Assembly (NCBI RefSeq): GCF_000373485.1
Contig: NZ_KB891586.1
Coordinates: 405,356 to 469,355, forward strand
Direction of reading: 5' to 3'
Source: Dasania marina DSM 21967
GTDB lineage: Bacteria; Pseudomonadota; Gammaproteobacteria; Pseudomonadales; Dasaniaceae
DNA: 64,000 bases
Part shown: positions 36,383 through 46,140 of the stretch, piece by piece
Position numbering within the stretch: position 1 is the first letter of the stretch
How the letters are laid out: each line of letters opens with the position of its first letter
Position numbers and translations under genes: made by a program
The notes under the pieces: model-generated
Seen by the model: the letters and a program-made list of their open reading frames with translations, nothing else
The model's database searches: none
Told to the model about the DNA's origin: nothing

Positions 36383-36444
36383 TGCACACAGCGGCAACTG
36401 CTACTATAAAAACCTGCACAGTATAAATCGTCGGCTTAAAAACT

Positions 36445-37668
36445 ATGAATACTAACAATCACAACAGCAGCAATAACAACATCGTCATCGTCGCCGCCAA
36501 ACGCACCGCCATGGGCGGCCTACAAGGCGAGTTCGCCAACACCCCCGCCCCCGAATTAGGTGCGGTAGCCATTAAAGCCGCGCTGGCCCAAGTCGCAGCA
36601 AACTGCACAGCGGCAACCGGCGCAAGCCTTAACATAGACGAGGTGTATTTTGGCAATGTAGTATCTGCCGGTTTAAAACAAGCCCCCGCCAGACAAGCCT
36701 CACTCAAGGCCGGGCTAGACACGTCCATACCCTGCACCACGATTAGCAAAGTCTGTGGCTCGGGCATGAAGGCCATCATGATAGGCCGCGATCAAATAGC
36801 CGCGGGCAATGCCGAGGTAATCGTTGCCGGCGGTATGGAAAATATGAGCGCCACCCCCTATCTATTACCCAAAGCCCGGCAAGGCATGCGGTTGGGCCAC
36901 GGCGAGGTATTAGACAGCTTATTATTAGACGGTTTAGAAGATGCCGAAACCGGCGGCCTAATGGGCCTGTTTGGCCAAAGCACCGCCGATGCCTACCACA
37001 TCAGCCGACTAGCCATGGACGCCTACGCCATAGAGTCACTGCAACGCGCCCAGCATGCCAACAGCCTACAACTCATGGACGAAGAGATAGCCCCCGTTAC
37101 CCTTAACAGCCGCAACGGCGAACGCATCATTACCCAAGACGAACAACCCGGCAAAGCCCAACCCGAAAAAATCCCCCAACTAAAACCCGCCTTTACTAAC
37201 AACGGCAGCATTACCGCCGCCAACGCCAGCTCCATCTCCGACGGCGCAGCCGCGCTAATATTAATGCGCGAATCTAGCGCCCAACAACAAGGCATACCCG
37301 CACTGGCACGCATCATAGGCCAAAGCAGCCACGCCCAAAACCCCAGCGACTTTTGCCTAGCCCCTATAGGCGCCATACAAAAACTACTCAACAAAATCGG
37401 CTGGGCAGCACGCGATGTAGATCTCTGGGAAATCAACGAAGCCTTCGCCGTAGTCACCATGCTAGCCATCCAACAGCTGGGCCTAGACCACAGCAAAGTC
37501 AACATACACGGCGGCGCCTGCGCCTTAGGTCACCCCTTAGGAGCATCGGGCGCGCGCATCGTTGTCACCCTGATTTACGCCTTAAAGCGCCTAGGCAAAA
37601 CCAAAGGGGTGGCCAGCCTCTGCATAGGCGGCGGCGAGGCTACCGCCATAGCTCTAGAGATACTTTAG
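36445..37668 (+). CDS. thiolase (acetyl-CoA C-acyltransferase)
   Basis: A 407-residue thiolase. The acyl-accepting cysteine is in TISKVCGSGMKAI; the second site is GGACALGHPLGASGARI; the third is SLCIGGGEATAIALE. The N-terminus carries a low-complexity asparagine run (MNTNNHNSSNNN) before IVIVAAKRTAMGG, which is not part of the fold. It completes the dehydrogenase-hydratase-thiolase set. Its stop overlaps by 4 bp the stop of the convergent solute-binding gene, so the two transcripts are tail-to-tail. Confidence 0.9.
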   Translation: MNTNNHNSSNNNIVIVAAKRTAMGGLQGEFANTPAPELGAVAIKAALAQVAANCTAATGASLNIDEVYFGNVVSAGLKQAPARQASLKAGLDTSIPCTTISKVCGSGMKAIMIGRDQIAAGNAEVIVAGGMENMSATPYLLPKARQGMRLGHGEVLDSLLLDGLEDAETGGLMGLFGQSTADAYHISRLAMDAYAIESLQRAQHANSLQLMDEEIAPVTLNSRNGERIITQDEQPGKAQPEKIPQLKPAFTNNGSITAANASSISDGAAALILMRESSAQQQGIPALARIIGQSSHAQNPSDFCLAPIGAIQKLLNKIGWAARDVDLWEINEAFAVVTMLAIQQLGLDHSKVNIHGGACALGHPLGASGARIVVTLIYALKRLGKTKGVASLCIGGGEATAIALEIL

Positions 37669-38408
37669 GGGTAATTTAAGTCACTTAAATAAGACTGGTA
37701 GATGGCTTCGTACTGGCCACTTTGCTTAATGCGCTCTAAAGCTAGATTAAACTTTTCACATAGCGACTTTTCGTGAAACGCCAAACGAGTATACGTGGGG
37801 GGAAACAGGTCATGGAGCTTGAAATCTTGCGGTTGTATCTCTTTAGTATTTAAATTTTTAACGGCCTGTAAAAAAATAAACTTATCCCCCACACTGACCT
37901 GATATCGGCCCGCCACCAACATGCGCACCTGCAGCTCTGGCTTGGCAACTTCCTGATAAGCCGCCGTTACCACAAGACCAAAATCGTCGCCTAATAGTTC
38001 TTTCGCTCCCTGATAAGCGACTATGCTTTTTGCTTTTAAATCATCAAGATGATTAATGGCTAGCGCGCTACTGGCCTTAGTAACAGCCATATCACTAAAA
38101 CGAAAAACAGGATTAGTCAAACAGCCTTTTTTTATTACTGTGCCAAAAAAATTACTGGCTGCATCAACATGACCAGAATCAAAGCTAGCCCACAAATCTT
38201 CATTGCTATGGCCATAAATGTACTTAGGGTGGTAATTAGGAATATGGAGAAATGCTGCACTAATAATATCGGCAAAAACACCGCCATTTTTGCTCTCTAT
38301 ATAATAGGGCTCGAAATTACCCATAGCTATTCTTACTTCTTCAGCATAAGCCATAGTGCTAATAATAAAAGACAAGGCAACCCGGCTTACCAACAGTTTT
38401 AACGCCAT
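37665..38408 (-). CDS. periplasmic solute-binding protein (SBP family 3)
   Basis: A 247-residue secreted protein with a signal peptide ending near TMAYA and an amino-acid-binding type fold (VRIAMGNFEPYYIESKNGGVFADIISAAF; KAKSIVAYQGAKELLGDDFG). There are no transporter genes next to it. It lies between the thiolase set and the liu cluster but on the opposite strand. Like the one at 27670-28539 it is an orphan; the two are only distantly alike. Confidence 0.78.
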   Translation of the reverse strand: MALKLLVSRVALSFIISTMAYAEEVRIAMGNFEPYYIESKNGGVFADIISAAFLHIPNYHPKYIYGHSNEDLWASFDSGHVDAASNFFGTVIKKGCLTNPVFRFSDMAVTKASSALAINHLDDLKAKSIVAYQGAKELLGDDFGLVVTAAYQEVAKPELQVRMLVAGRYQVSVGDKFIFLQAVKNLNTKEIQPQDFKLHDLFPPTYTRLAFHEKSLCEKFNLALERIKQSGQYEAIYQSYLSDLNYP

Positions 38409-38535
38409 CCATCACTCCTTAATCAGGTAAATAGTTATGCGGCTCCCTCCGTTTAAAATAAAAACAAGCTCTCTAAGCGTAGCTACATTACGACACTAAG
38501 CCATAGCTATGGTCATTATTATGACAATATCAATA

Positions 38536-38551
38536 TTGACGTTAACGTAAA
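38536..38551 (+). promoter_or_regulatory. LiuR-type palindrome upstream of liuR
   Basis: TTGACGTTAACGTAAA is a 16-bp palindrome with one mismatched pair, 43 bp before the liuR start. The ACGT-N-ACGT symmetry is of the kind described for LiuR operators in proteobacteria; the first six bases could also be the -35 box, with TAGTCT 17 bp later as -10. Confidence 0.65.
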
Positions 38552-38594
38552 CGGAAACTAGTCTGAATACACCCCTCCTTCAGGCCGCCAACCA

Positions 38595-38981
38595 ATGCGT
38601 AAAGTCTACAGCATCACCGAACTGGCTACAGCCTTTGACATCTCTACCCGTAGCATACGCTTCTATGAAGAAAAGGGCTTATTGACACCACAGCGCCAGG
38701 GCAACAACCGCATCTACAGCGATGCCGACAACGTTAAACTACAGCTCATTTTACGAGGTAAGCGGCTGGGGTTTAGCCTACAGGAAAGCCGCGGCATTAT
38801 TGATCTCTATAACCCACAACACGGTAATCAGCAGCAGCTAGAAAGGCTGATTATTAAAATACGCGAGAAGCGTACACGACTAAAACAGCAGCAACAAGAT
38901 ATTAAGACTATGCTGGCAGAGCTGAAAAAATCCGAGCAGCAATGCCTAGCCAGCTTAACGCACAAAGAAAATGTCGCCTAA
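38595..38981 (+). CDS. liuR: MerR-family regulator of leucine catabolism, LiuR
   Basis: A 128-residue MerR-type regulator: helix-turn-helix (YSITELATAFDISTRSIRFYEEKGLLTP), the R..R wing (QGNNRIYSDADNVKLQLILRGKRLGFSL), and a long C-terminal coiled coil. There are no metal-binding cysteines. Its place directly before isovaleryl-CoA dehydrogenase and its sequence fit LiuR, which controls leucine and isovalerate breakdown. A palindrome in its own promoter (38536-38551) suggests autoregulation of the liuRABC(E) operon. Confidence 0.87.
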   Translation: MRKVYSITELATAFDISTRSIRFYEEKGLLTPQRQGNNRIYSDADNVKLQLILRGKRLGFSLQESRGIIDLYNPQHGNQQQLERLIIKIREKRTRLKQQQQDIKTMLAELKKSEQQCLASLTHKENVA

Positions 38982-39023
38982 GGTTTTAAAGCCTATCGCT
39001 AATCCTTTTATAAGGAGCCGCCC

Positions 39024-40193
39024 ATGAACAGCCACTACCCTAGCCTCAACTATCACCTGGGTGAAGAGATAGACATGCTGCGCAACAGCGTTTATCAGTT
39101 TTGCCAGCAAGAGCTAGCCCCCCGCGCCCAACAGATTGATGCCAGCAATGAGTTCCCCATGGATATGTGGAAAAAGTTTGGCGATCTGGGCTTATTGGGC
39201 ATTACTGTTAGCGAAGACTATGGCGGTAGCGCCATGAGTTATTTGGCCCATGTGGTTGCCATGGAAGAGATTAGCCGCGCCTCGGCGTCTGTTGCGCTCT
39301 CTTATGGCGCGCACAGTAATTTATGCGTGAATCAAATTTTTAAAAACGGCAACGAGCAACAAAAAAAACACTATTTACCTAAGCTGTGCAGCGGTGAACA
39401 CATAGGCGCGCTGGCTATGTCTGAGCCTAACTCCGGCTCTGATGTGGTGAGCATGCAATTAAAGGCGGTTAAAAAGGGCGAGCACTATATTTTAAACGGC
39501 AACAAAATGTGGATTACCAACGGCCCCGATGCCCACACCTATGTCATCTACGCCAAAACCGATAGCCAAGCCGGTGCCAAAGGCATTACCGCCTTTATCG
39601 TCGAGCGCGACAGCGCCGGTTTTAGCCGCCATCAAAAACTGGATAAGTTAGGCATGCGCGGCTCCAATACCTGTGAGTTGGTGTTTCAAGATTGCGCCGT
39701 ACCCGCTGCCAATATTTTGGGTGGCCTAGGGCTGGGCGTAAACGTATTAATGAGCGGCTTAGATTATGAGCGCAGTGTATTAGCCGCCGGCCCGGTGGGA
39801 ATTATGCAAGCCTGCCTAGATGTAGTGCTGCCCTATGTACACGACCGCAAACAATTTGGCCAAAGCATAGGCGAGTTTCAACTAATGCAAGGCAAACTAG
39901 CCGATATGTATACCGAATTATCTGCCTGCCGCGCGTATTTATATGCGGTGGCCAGCGCCTGCGATCGCGGCGAACAATCACGCAAAGATGCTGCCGGGGT
40001 TATTTTATACACCGCCGAAAAAGCCACTCAAATGGCCTTGCAAGCCATACAAGCGCTGGGCGGTAATGGCTACATCAACGACTTCGCCACCGGCCGCCTA
40101 CTACGCGATGCCAAGCTGTATGAAATAGGCGCAGGCACTTCGGAAATACGTCGTATGTTAATAGGCCGGGAATTGTTTAACGAGAGTCGCTAG
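39024..40193 (+). CDS. liuA: isovaleryl-CoA dehydrogenase
   Basis: A 389-residue acyl-CoA dehydrogenase of the isovaleryl type. Family blocks: [52 protein letters not shown] (the catalytic glutamate lies in DYERSV, the feature that separates isovaleryl-CoA dehydrogenases from other family members) and [19 protein letters not shown]. It is 42 bp after liuR with AAGGAG before the ATG. It converts isovaleryl-CoA to 3-methylcrotonyl-CoA in leucine catabolism. Confidence 0.94.
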   Translation: MNSHYPSLNYHLGEEIDMLRNSVYQFCQQELAPRAQQIDASNEFPMDMWKKFGDLGLLGITVSEDYGGSAMSYLAHVVAMEEISRASASVALSYGAHSNLCVNQIFKNGNEQQKKHYLPKLCSGEHIGALAMSEPNSGSDVVSMQLKAVKKGEHYILNGNKMWITNGPDAHTYVIYAKTDSQAGAKGITAFIVERDSAGFSRHQKLDKLGMRGSNTCELVFQDCAVPAANILGGLGLGVNVLMSGLDYERSVLAAGPVGIMQACLDVVLPYVHDRKQFGQSIGEFQLMQGKLADMYTELSACRAYLYAVASACDRGEQSRKDAAGVILYTAEKATQMALQAIQALGGNGYINDFATGRLLRDAKLYEIGAGTSEIRRMLIGRELFNESR

Positions 40194-40316
40194 GCGACAG
40201 TCACTAGTTAATAGTCTCTAGTCGCTAGAAAAAACAAAGACTAAAGACTAGAAGCTAGCGACTATTTTCTAGAGACTCCTTGCTAGAGACTAGCGACTGC
40301 CAACTAGAGACTTCTT
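40194..40316. repeat. heptamer-phased CTAG repeat array with inverted halves
   Basis: The whole gap between liuA and liuB is a 7-bp-register array: one half reads (T/C)CTAGTC-type units, the other ACTAGAG/ACTAGCG-type units, which are reverse complements. A large fold-back structure is possible. It reaches to within 3 bp of the liuB start codon. Confidence 0.92.
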
Positions 40317-40318
40317 AT

Positions 40319-41923
40319 ATGAGCATTATAAAAAGTAACATAGACAAGCAAGGCCCTGCCTATGCAAAAAATGCTGCCCATATGCAAACCCAAGTAGATG
40401 ATTTGCAGGCGGTGCTGGCAGCGATAAAACTAGGCGGTGGTGAAAAAAATCAACAGCGCCACCAAGACCGTGGCAAGTTGTTGGTGCGCGATAGAATTCA
40501 GTTATTAATCGATCAAGGTTCGCAGTTTTTTCAGCTCTCTCCGCTTGCGGCTTATAACGTTTACGAAGAGGTGGTAGCAGCCGCAGGTATTATCACCGGC
40601 ATAGGTATAGTGCACGGCCAGCAGTGCATGATTATTGCCAATGATGCCACGGTTAAAGGCGGCACCTATTACCCGCTTACCGTTAAAAAACATTTACGGG
40701 CGCAAACTATTGCCGAGCAAAACCGACTGCCCTGTATTTACTTGGTAGATTCCGGTGGCGCTAACCTGCCCCATCAAGATGAGGTGTTCCCCGACCGCGA
40801 ACACTTTGGTCGTATTTTTTTTAATCAGGCCACTATGTCCGCTAAAAGCATTGCCCAAATTGCCTGTGTGATGGGCTCTTGCACCGCCGGTGGTGCCTAT
40901 GTGCCCGCCATGGCCGACGAATCTATTATTGTTAAAAATCAGGGCACTATTTTTTTAGCGGGGCCGCCGCTGGTTAAAGCCGCCACCGGCGAGAAAGTGA
41001 GCGCTGAAGATTTAGGCGGTGCCGAAGTACACTGCCGCAAGTCTGGTGTAGCCGACCACTATGCGGAGGACGATTTACATGCACTGCAATTAGTACGGCA
41101 GGCGGTTTTCCACCTCAATAGTCAAAAAATTTCACCCCCAGCGCAAGCAAGCGCTGAGCCTTTGTACTCTGCCGAGGAGCTCTACGGCATTATCCCCACC
41201 GACAGCAGGCAGGTGTATAGCATGCATGAGGTTATCGCCCGCTTGGTGGATGGCTCTGAATTTCACGAATTTAAAGCGCTGTATGGTAAAACCCTAGTAT
41301 GCGGTTTTGCCCACCTCTACGGTAACCCGGTAGGCATAGTGGCCAGCAATGGTATTTTATTTAGCGAGTCGGCCTTAAAAGGCTGCCATTTTATAGAGCT
41401 ATGCGCCCAGCGCAAAACACCGATTATTTTTTTGCAAAATATCGTCGGCTTTATGGTGGGGCAACAATACGAACAAGGCGGCATAGCTAAAAATGGTGCC
41501 AAAATGGTGACTGCGGTAGCCACCGCCCAAGTGCCCAAGCTTACCGTGTTAATAGGCGGTTCTTTTGGCGCAGGCAACTACGGCATGTGCGGCCGCGCCT
41601 ACGACCCCCGATTTTTATTTATGTGGCCCAATGCCCGCATTAGTGTGATGGGTGGCGAACAAGCCGCCGGCGTATTGGCCCAAGTAAAACGCGATCAAAA
41701 AAACAAAAACGGCGAAGCCTGGAGCGAACAGGAAGAAAAAGACTTTAAACAACCCATTAAAGACACATACGAACAGCAAGGCCACCCTTACTACGCATCG
41801 GCCAGGTTATGGGACGATGGAGTGATAGATCCCAAAGATACTCGGGCGGTGCTGGGTAAAGCTTTAGCGGCGGCCTTGCATGCGCCTATAACAGAAACTA
41901 AATTTGGTTTGTTTAGGATGTGA
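40319..41923 (+). CDS. liuB: 3-methylcrotonyl-CoA carboxylase, carboxyltransferase (beta) subunit
   Basis: A 535-residue carboxyltransferase. Two ClpP/crotonase-like halves are seen: an N-half with [27 protein letters not shown] and a C-half with [26 protein letters not shown] and [23 protein letters not shown] 40319 begins the family-typical [12 protein letters not shown]; an in-frame ATG at 40280 lies inside the repeat array and adds 13 residues. No Shine-Dalgarno sequence is evident. The enzyme needs a biotin-carrying alpha subunit (LiuD), whose gene is not in the window. Confidence 0.93.
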   Translation: MSIIKSNIDKQGPAYAKNAAHMQTQVDDLQAVLAAIKLGGGEKNQQRHQDRGKLLVRDRIQLLIDQGSQFFQLSPLAAYNVYEEVVAAAGIITGIGIVHGQQCMIIANDATVKGGTYYPLTVKKHLRAQTIAEQNRLPCIYLVDSGGANLPHQDEVFPDREHFGRIFFNQATMSAKSIAQIACVMGSCTAGGAYVPAMADESIIVKNQGTIFLAGPPLVKAATGEKVSAEDLGGAEVHCRKSGVADHYAEDDLHALQLVRQAVFHLNSQKISPPAQASAEPLYSAEELYGIIPTDSRQVYSMHEVIARLVDGSEFHEFKALYGKTLVCGFAHLYGNPVGIVASNGILFSESALKGCHFIELCAQRKTPIIFLQNIVGFMVGQQYEQGGIAKNGAKMVTAVATAQVPKLTVLIGGSFGAGNYGMCGRAYDPRFLFMWPNARISVMGGEQAAGVLAQVKRDQKNKNGEAWSEQEEKDFKQPIKDTYEQQGHPYYASARLWDDGVIDPKDTRAVLGKALAAALHAPITETKFGLFRM

Positions 41924-41934
41924 TGAACAGTTAC

Positions 41935-41999
41935 TAGGGGAAGAGTTCCTAGTCTCTAGTTGCCAGTCTCTGGATAATAGTCACTAGTCGCTAGGGGTT
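41935..41999. repeat. heptamer-phased CTAG repeat array
   Basis: Units of 7 bp such as CCTAGTC, TCTAGTT, GCCAGTC, TCTGGAT, AATAGTC, ACTAGTC, GCTAGGG, starting 11 bp after the liuB stop. Confidence 0.9.
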
Positions 42000-42060
42000 T
42001 GTTTTGATGGTGTATAGAGTAATAGCTGTAACATTATTCCAGTGGGTATTAACTAGATGG

Positions 42061-42214
42061 ATACCGGCTCAAGGTCGGTATGACGGGGTGTAGGTTTAAC
42101 CGTGCAGTTACGACTAAAAGCGATAGGCTAAAACACCTAACACTATTTTTTTGTCATACCCATAGCATTCGCTACGCTTATGGGGCAGGCCCTACCGGCC
42201 TTGAGCCGGTACCC
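42061..42214. repeat. REP-like palindromes between liuB and liuC
   Basis: A 21-bp palindrome ATACCGGCTCAAGG...GGTAT at 42061-42081, then at 42153-42214 a composite: CATACCCATAGCATTCGCTA followed by GGGGCAGGCCCTACCGGCCT and GAGCCGGTACCCA. The same composite, inverted and about 90% alike, is at 43315-43377. Along with the heptamer array it fills the 396-bp gap; I see no gene here. Confidence 0.85.
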
Positions 42215-42320
42215 ATACACTTTTCTAAACAGCTTTGTCCAAACACGTTTAGCCTCCACCTAGCCATGCTAAACTTCACGCCATTGATAGCGGCACTACC
42301 ACCAACATAAAGGCCATAGT

Positions 42321-43106
42321 ATGAGCGACACAGTAACTACCACTATTAACGCGCAGGGCATAGCCACGGTTACCCTTAACCGCCCCGAAAAAAATAATGC
42401 CTTTGATGACGAAATCATTGCGCAATTAACGGCGGCGTTTAAACAAGTCGATAGCGACCCGCAGGTGCGCGCTATGGTGCTGGCCTCTACCGGTAAAAAC
42501 TTTTCTGCCGGTGGTGACCTAGCGTGGATGAAACGCATGGCCAGCTTTAGTTATGAGCAAAACCTACAAGATGCCCGCGGTTTAGCTGAGATGCTAAAAA
42601 CCCTTAATTTTATGAGCAAACCCACCATCGCCCGCATACAGGGTGCCGCCTACGGTGGCGCCGTGGGTTTAGCCTGTTGCTGTGACATAGTGGTGGCCAG
42701 CAGCGATGCCCGCTTTTGTTTAAGCGAAGTAAAAATTGGTTTAATCCCCGCCACTATCGCCCCCTATGTGATCGCCGCCATAGGTGAACGCGCCTGCCGC
42801 CGCTATTGCATTAGCGCCGAAGTAATCAACGCCCAGCTTGCGCTGCAATTAGGCATAGCCTCAGAGATAGTCGCTGAGGCAGAGCTGGATAACTGCATAA
42901 AAAATATAAGCAACAACCTACTTAGCAACGGCCCCAGCGCCATGGCTGCCGCCAAGCAACTTATTTTTGCCCTAGGCCAGCAACCCATAGGTGATGGGGT
43001 GATAGAAAAAACCTGCGAGGTTATCGCCCAGCGCCGCGCCTGCCCAGAGGGCCAAGAAGGCCTGACTGCCTTTTTAGAAAAACGTAAAGCCGAGTGGAAT
43101 CAATAA
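42321..43106 (+). CDS. liuC: methylglutaconyl-CoA hydratase
   Basis: A 261-residue crotonase-fold hydratase. Oxyanion-hole segments NFSAGGDLAWMKRM and GAAYGGAVGLACCCDIVVAS, and the catalytic-glutamate block CLSEVKIGLIPATIAPYV, whose IPATI...Y form is typical for methylglutaconyl-CoA hydratases such as LiuC and AtuE. It ends FLEKRKAEWN, as in the family. It hydrates 3-methylglutaconyl-CoA to HMG-CoA. It stands between liuB and liuE in the usual order except that liuD, expected next, is missing. Confidence 0.9.
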   Translation: MSDTVTTTINAQGIATVTLNRPEKNNAFDDEIIAQLTAAFKQVDSDPQVRAMVLASTGKNFSAGGDLAWMKRMASFSYEQNLQDARGLAEMLKTLNFMSKPTIARIQGAAYGGAVGLACCCDIVVASSDARFCLSEVKIGLIPATIAPYVIAAIGERACRRYCISAEVINAQLALQLGIASEIVAEAELDNCIKNISNNLLSNGPSAMAAAKQLIFALGQQPIGDGVIEKTCEVIAQRRACPEGQEGLTAFLEKRKAEWNQ

Positions 43107-43125
43107 TATTGCGCCTGTAGCCAGA

Positions 43126-43378
43126 GTTTTGCGATATGCGTTATTCTGCAACTGACAAACTGCGAATATAAATCGTATGGATACCGGCTCGTAGGCCGGT
43201 AAGACAGTACAGAGAATTCATCTTTATCTCGTCGTGCCGGCCTTGAGCCGGCACCCACTGTTTTACGATATACGTTGTTCTACAGACTATAAACTTCGCA
43301 CATATATCGATTGGATACCGGCTCGGTGGCCGGTAGGGCCTGCCCCATGAGTGTAGCGAATGCTATGGGTATGACAGT
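43126..43378. repeat. duplicated REP-like repeat block in place of liuD
   Basis: Two direct copies, about 135 bp apart, of a segment with GCGATATGCGTTATTCTGCA-like sequence leading into ATACCGGCTCG..GGCCGGTA (43181-43201 and 43315-43335). Between them is GTGCCGGCCTTGAGCCGGCAC (43234-43254), and after the second the conserved GGGCCTGCCCCA...GGGTATGAC segment. This fills the whole 331-bp gap between liuC and liuE. Confidence 0.88.
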
Positions 43379-43437
43379 CACAAAACTTATATGAATATTA
43401 ACGGCTAACATCTCCCGTTAAAAAACAGAGACCCAGC

Positions 43438-44343
43438 ATGAACCTAGCAGCACTACCCAAAAAAGTTAGAATCGTAGAAGTAGGCCCCCGCGATGGCCTG
43501 CAAAACGAGCAGCAAACCATACCCACCGCCGTTAAAATAAAACTGATAGAGCTACTCACCGACGCCGGCCTTAACAGCATAGAAGCCGGTAGTTTTGTAA
43601 ACCCCAAGTGGGTGCCACAAATGGCCGATAGCGATGCAGTATTTCAAGGCATCTCACGCGCAGCCAATACCACTTACGCCGCACTCACCCCCAATATGCA
43701 AGGCTATGAGCGCGCCATAGCGGCCAGTGCAAATGAAGTGGCTATTTTTGCTGCAGCCTCGGAAGCCTTTAGCCAAAAAAATATTAACTGCTCTATAGCC
43801 GAAAGCCTACAGCGCTTCGCCCCTATTCTGGATGCCGCCCAACAAGCCAATATACCGGTGCGCGGTTATATTTCCTGCGTGCTGGGCTGCCCCTATGAAG
43901 GTGCCGTTAGCCCTATCGTAGTAGCCGACATCGCCGAGCAATTATTTAGCATGGGCTGTTATGAAATTTCATTAGGCGACACCATAGGCGTAGGCACACC
44001 CGGCCAGGTCAGTGAGATGTTGGCGCTATGCACACAGCGGCTGCCGGTAGAGAAATTGGCGGTGCATTTTCACGACACTTACGGCCAAGCACTGGCCAAT
44101 ATTTACGCCGCCTTATTGCATGGCGTGAGCGTGGTGGATAGCTCTATTGCAGGCTTAGGCGGCTGCCCATACGCCAAAGGGGCCAGCGGTAATGTCGCCA
44201 CCGAAGATGTACTGTATATGCTAGATGGTTTACAGATACACAGCGGCGTGAACCTCGACAAATTACTGACTGCCGGCCGCTATATTAGTGATTTTTTACA
44301 ACGCAGCAGCGGCTCAAAAGTGGCTAATGCCCGCAGCCAATAA
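43438..44343 (+). CDS. liuE: hydroxymethylglutaryl-CoA lyase
   Basis: A 301-residue TIM-barrel lyase. [16 protein letters not shown] is the N-terminal signature with the catalytic arginine and metal-binding aspartate; [19 protein letters not shown] carries metal-binding histidines; [25 protein letters not shown] carries the active-site cysteine. It cleaves HMG-CoA to acetyl-CoA and acetoacetate, the last step of the leucine pathway. It would normally be preceded by liuD; here a repeat block is in that place. Confidence 0.95.
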   Translation: MNLAALPKKVRIVEVGPRDGLQNEQQTIPTAVKIKLIELLTDAGLNSIEAGSFVNPKWVPQMADSDAVFQGISRAANTTYAALTPNMQGYERAIAASANEVAIFAAASEAFSQKNINCSIAESLQRFAPILDAAQQANIPVRGYISCVLGCPYEGAVSPIVVADIAEQLFSMGCYEISLGDTIGVGTPGQVSEMLALCTQRLPVEKLAVHFHDTYGQALANIYAALLHGVSVVDSSIAGLGGCPYAKGASGNVATEDVLYMLDGLQIHSGVNLDKLLTAGRYISDFLQRSSGSKVANARSQ

Positions 44344-44383
44344 AATCCTACAAGCTAAATGCCAGCAGCAAAAGAGAGTATAT

Positions 44384-44412
44384 GTCATTCCGGCCTCCGA
44401 TCCGGAATCTCG
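44384..44412. repeat. REP-like palindrome
   Basis: ATTCCGGCCTCCGATCCGGAAT in essence: two inverted ATTCCGG arms around a short loop, the same style as the other CCGG-core palindromes. It lies in the 218-bp gap before the next crotonase. Confidence 0.7.
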
Positions 44413-44561
44413 TAAATAACCTAGAGCCACCATGCATGTAAGCGTTGCTAGCCCAGAGAGGCTCAAAAGATTCGAACCACGAGTAAACGTCACCCCAACA
44501 GTGTTAATATTTGTTGCTAGCACTAATCCCAAAAAAATAATCTTTACTACAGGTATACACC

Positions 44562-45377
44562 ATGTCCAATGCCCCCAGTTTAACCGACGCCACTTTAACC
44601 ATCAGCAAGGGTGTCGCCACCTTAAGCTTTAATCGCGATGACGTACGCAACGCCCTAACCGGCACCACCTTAATAGATGATATTTGCAACACGGTAGAGT
44701 GGATCAACCGCGACAACACTGTGAGCTGCTTAATTATTACTGGCAACGGTAAGGCGTTTAGCTCTGGCGGCAACGTTAAAGAAATGCGCGACGGCAACGG
44801 TATCTTTGGCGGCAGCCCCGCCGAGATAGCCGAAAATTATAGACGCGGCATACAACGCATTAGCCTAGCCATGCACAGCATAGAAATACCCACCATCGCC
44901 GCCATTAACGGTGCAGCCATAGGCGCGGGTTTTGACCTCACCTGCATGTGCGATATACGCATAGGTTCTGAGCACACCTTGCTGGGCGAAACGTTTATTA
45001 ATTTAGGTATTATTCCCGGTGATGGCGGCGCTTGGTTTTTGCAGCGTTTAATCGGCTACCAACGCGCAGCCGAGCTTACTTTTAGTGGCCGGCTAATTAA
45101 AGCGGACGAAGCCAAAGAGATGGGCATTTTATTAGAGCTGGTCAGCGCTGAGCAACTGCTGCCCCGCGCCCAAGAGCTAGCCGCCAACTTTGCCAGCAAG
45201 CCACCGCAGGCCCTGCGCATGACCAAGCGACTAATGAAAAGCGCACAGCGATTAGAACTGGCTGACTTTTTAGACCTATGCTCCAGCTACCAAGCTAGCT
45301 GCCACCATAGCCAAGATCACCAGCGCGCCATTAATGCCTTTTTAGATAAAACTGACCCAGAGTATCAAGGCAACTAA
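44562..45377 (+). CDS. enoyl-CoA hydratase/isomerase family protein
   Basis: A 271-residue crotonase-fold protein. AFSSGGNVKEMRDGNGIFGG and GAAIGAGFDLTCMCDIRIGSE are the oxyanion-hole parts; GETFINLGIIPGDGGAWFLQRLIG is the glutamate block, and the family-typical GFYPGDGG layout is kept. It ends AFLDKTDPEYQGN. It is the third crotonase-fold gene of the region (others at 35609 and 42321) and is separated from liuE by a repeat-containing gap. It may take part in the same branched-chain acyl-CoA pathways; substrate unknown. Confidence 0.88.
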   Translation: MSNAPSLTDATLTISKGVATLSFNRDDVRNALTGTTLIDDICNTVEWINRDNTVSCLIITGNGKAFSSGGNVKEMRDGNGIFGGSPAEIAENYRRGIQRISLAMHSIEIPTIAAINGAAIGAGFDLTCMCDIRIGSEHTLLGETFINLGIIPGDGGAWFLQRLIGYQRAAELTFSGRLIKADEAKEMGILLELVSAEQLLPRAQELAANFASKPPQALRMTKRLMKSAQRLELADFLDLCSSYQASCHHSQDHQRAINAFLDKTDPEYQGN

Positions 45378-45510
45378 ACCCAGTAGCTTGCTAAAATTAA
45401 AGCAGCTAACAGCCCTGCACCGCGCCGCCCGGTAATGAACCTAGCCGGGCTAGCGCTGTCCATGTACTATCTGTACCAGCCCCGCGTCTAACCATCAACA
45501 GGATACGACC

Positions 45511-46140
45511 ATGAAAACCGCACTACTCTTTTTGATTACCGCTTTATTAATCACTGGCTGCATGAGCACCCCCCCTTCCCCGCAGCAATCTGACGATGGT
45601 TTACAACTGGTACAGCAATCTAGCTTTGATATCCTATACCTACGCCCCGGTGCCGACTTTAGCCAATACAGCAATATACAGTTTGAAACTATGCCGCTGG
45701 CTTACAGCGACGAGCGCCGCACCAATAGCCTACCCACCTTAAGCGATGAAGATTTTCAATTTAGCGAAAAGGAGATGGGCTATTTTCAAGCCCGCGCCAG
45801 CAAAGGTTTTGTTGAGGGTTTTGGCAAGAGTATTAACGCCCAAGGCAACTTAATCGTGCGCAGCCGCATTAGCGATTTTTACCTTACCGCACCCATTAAA
45901 AATTCTATTATTCAGCCCGACAAAAGCTTTGTACAAGAAAGCAGCCGCATGACCATAGTCACCGAGCTGGTAGACGCCAATAGCCAGCAAGTGTTGCTAC
46001 GCGTCACCGACAAGCTTACAACCGGTGATATCGGCACCAATAGCAATCATTTAAACCGCATGACTAGCGTAAGCTACTGGCAGGATGTGTACCGCGAATT
46101 TAGACGCTGGGGCAGCCGCCTTAAAACCGCCAGCCAATAA
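45511..46140 (+). CDS. outer-membrane lipoprotein (DUF3313-like)
   Basis: A 209-residue lipoprotein. The lipobox is LITGC with the lipidated cysteine at residue 17, followed by a serine/proline linker. The body (DILYLRPGADFSQYSNIQFETMPLAY; FVEGFGKSINAQGNLIVRSRISDFYLTAPI; LRVTDKLTTGDIG...YWQDVYREFRRWGSRL) resembles DUF3313 proteins. Serine after the cysteine predicts sorting to the outer membrane. Function unknown. AGGA precedes the ATG. No operon partner. Confidence 0.78.
   Translation: MKTALLFLITALLITGCMSTPPSPQQSDDGLQLVQQSSFDILYLRPGADFSQYSNIQFETMPLAYSDERRTNSLPTLSDEDFQFSEKEMGYFQARASKGFVEGFGKSINAQGNLIVRSRISDFYLTAPIKNSIIQPDKSFVQESSRMTIVTELVDANSQQVLLRVTDKLTTGDIGTNSNHLNRMTSVSYWQDVYREFRRWGSRLKTASQ

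Noticed and set aside
40280-40318. Upstream in-frame ATG as start of liuB
   Set aside because: The 13 extra codons lie in the heptamer array; the family sequence starts at MSIIKSNI (40319).
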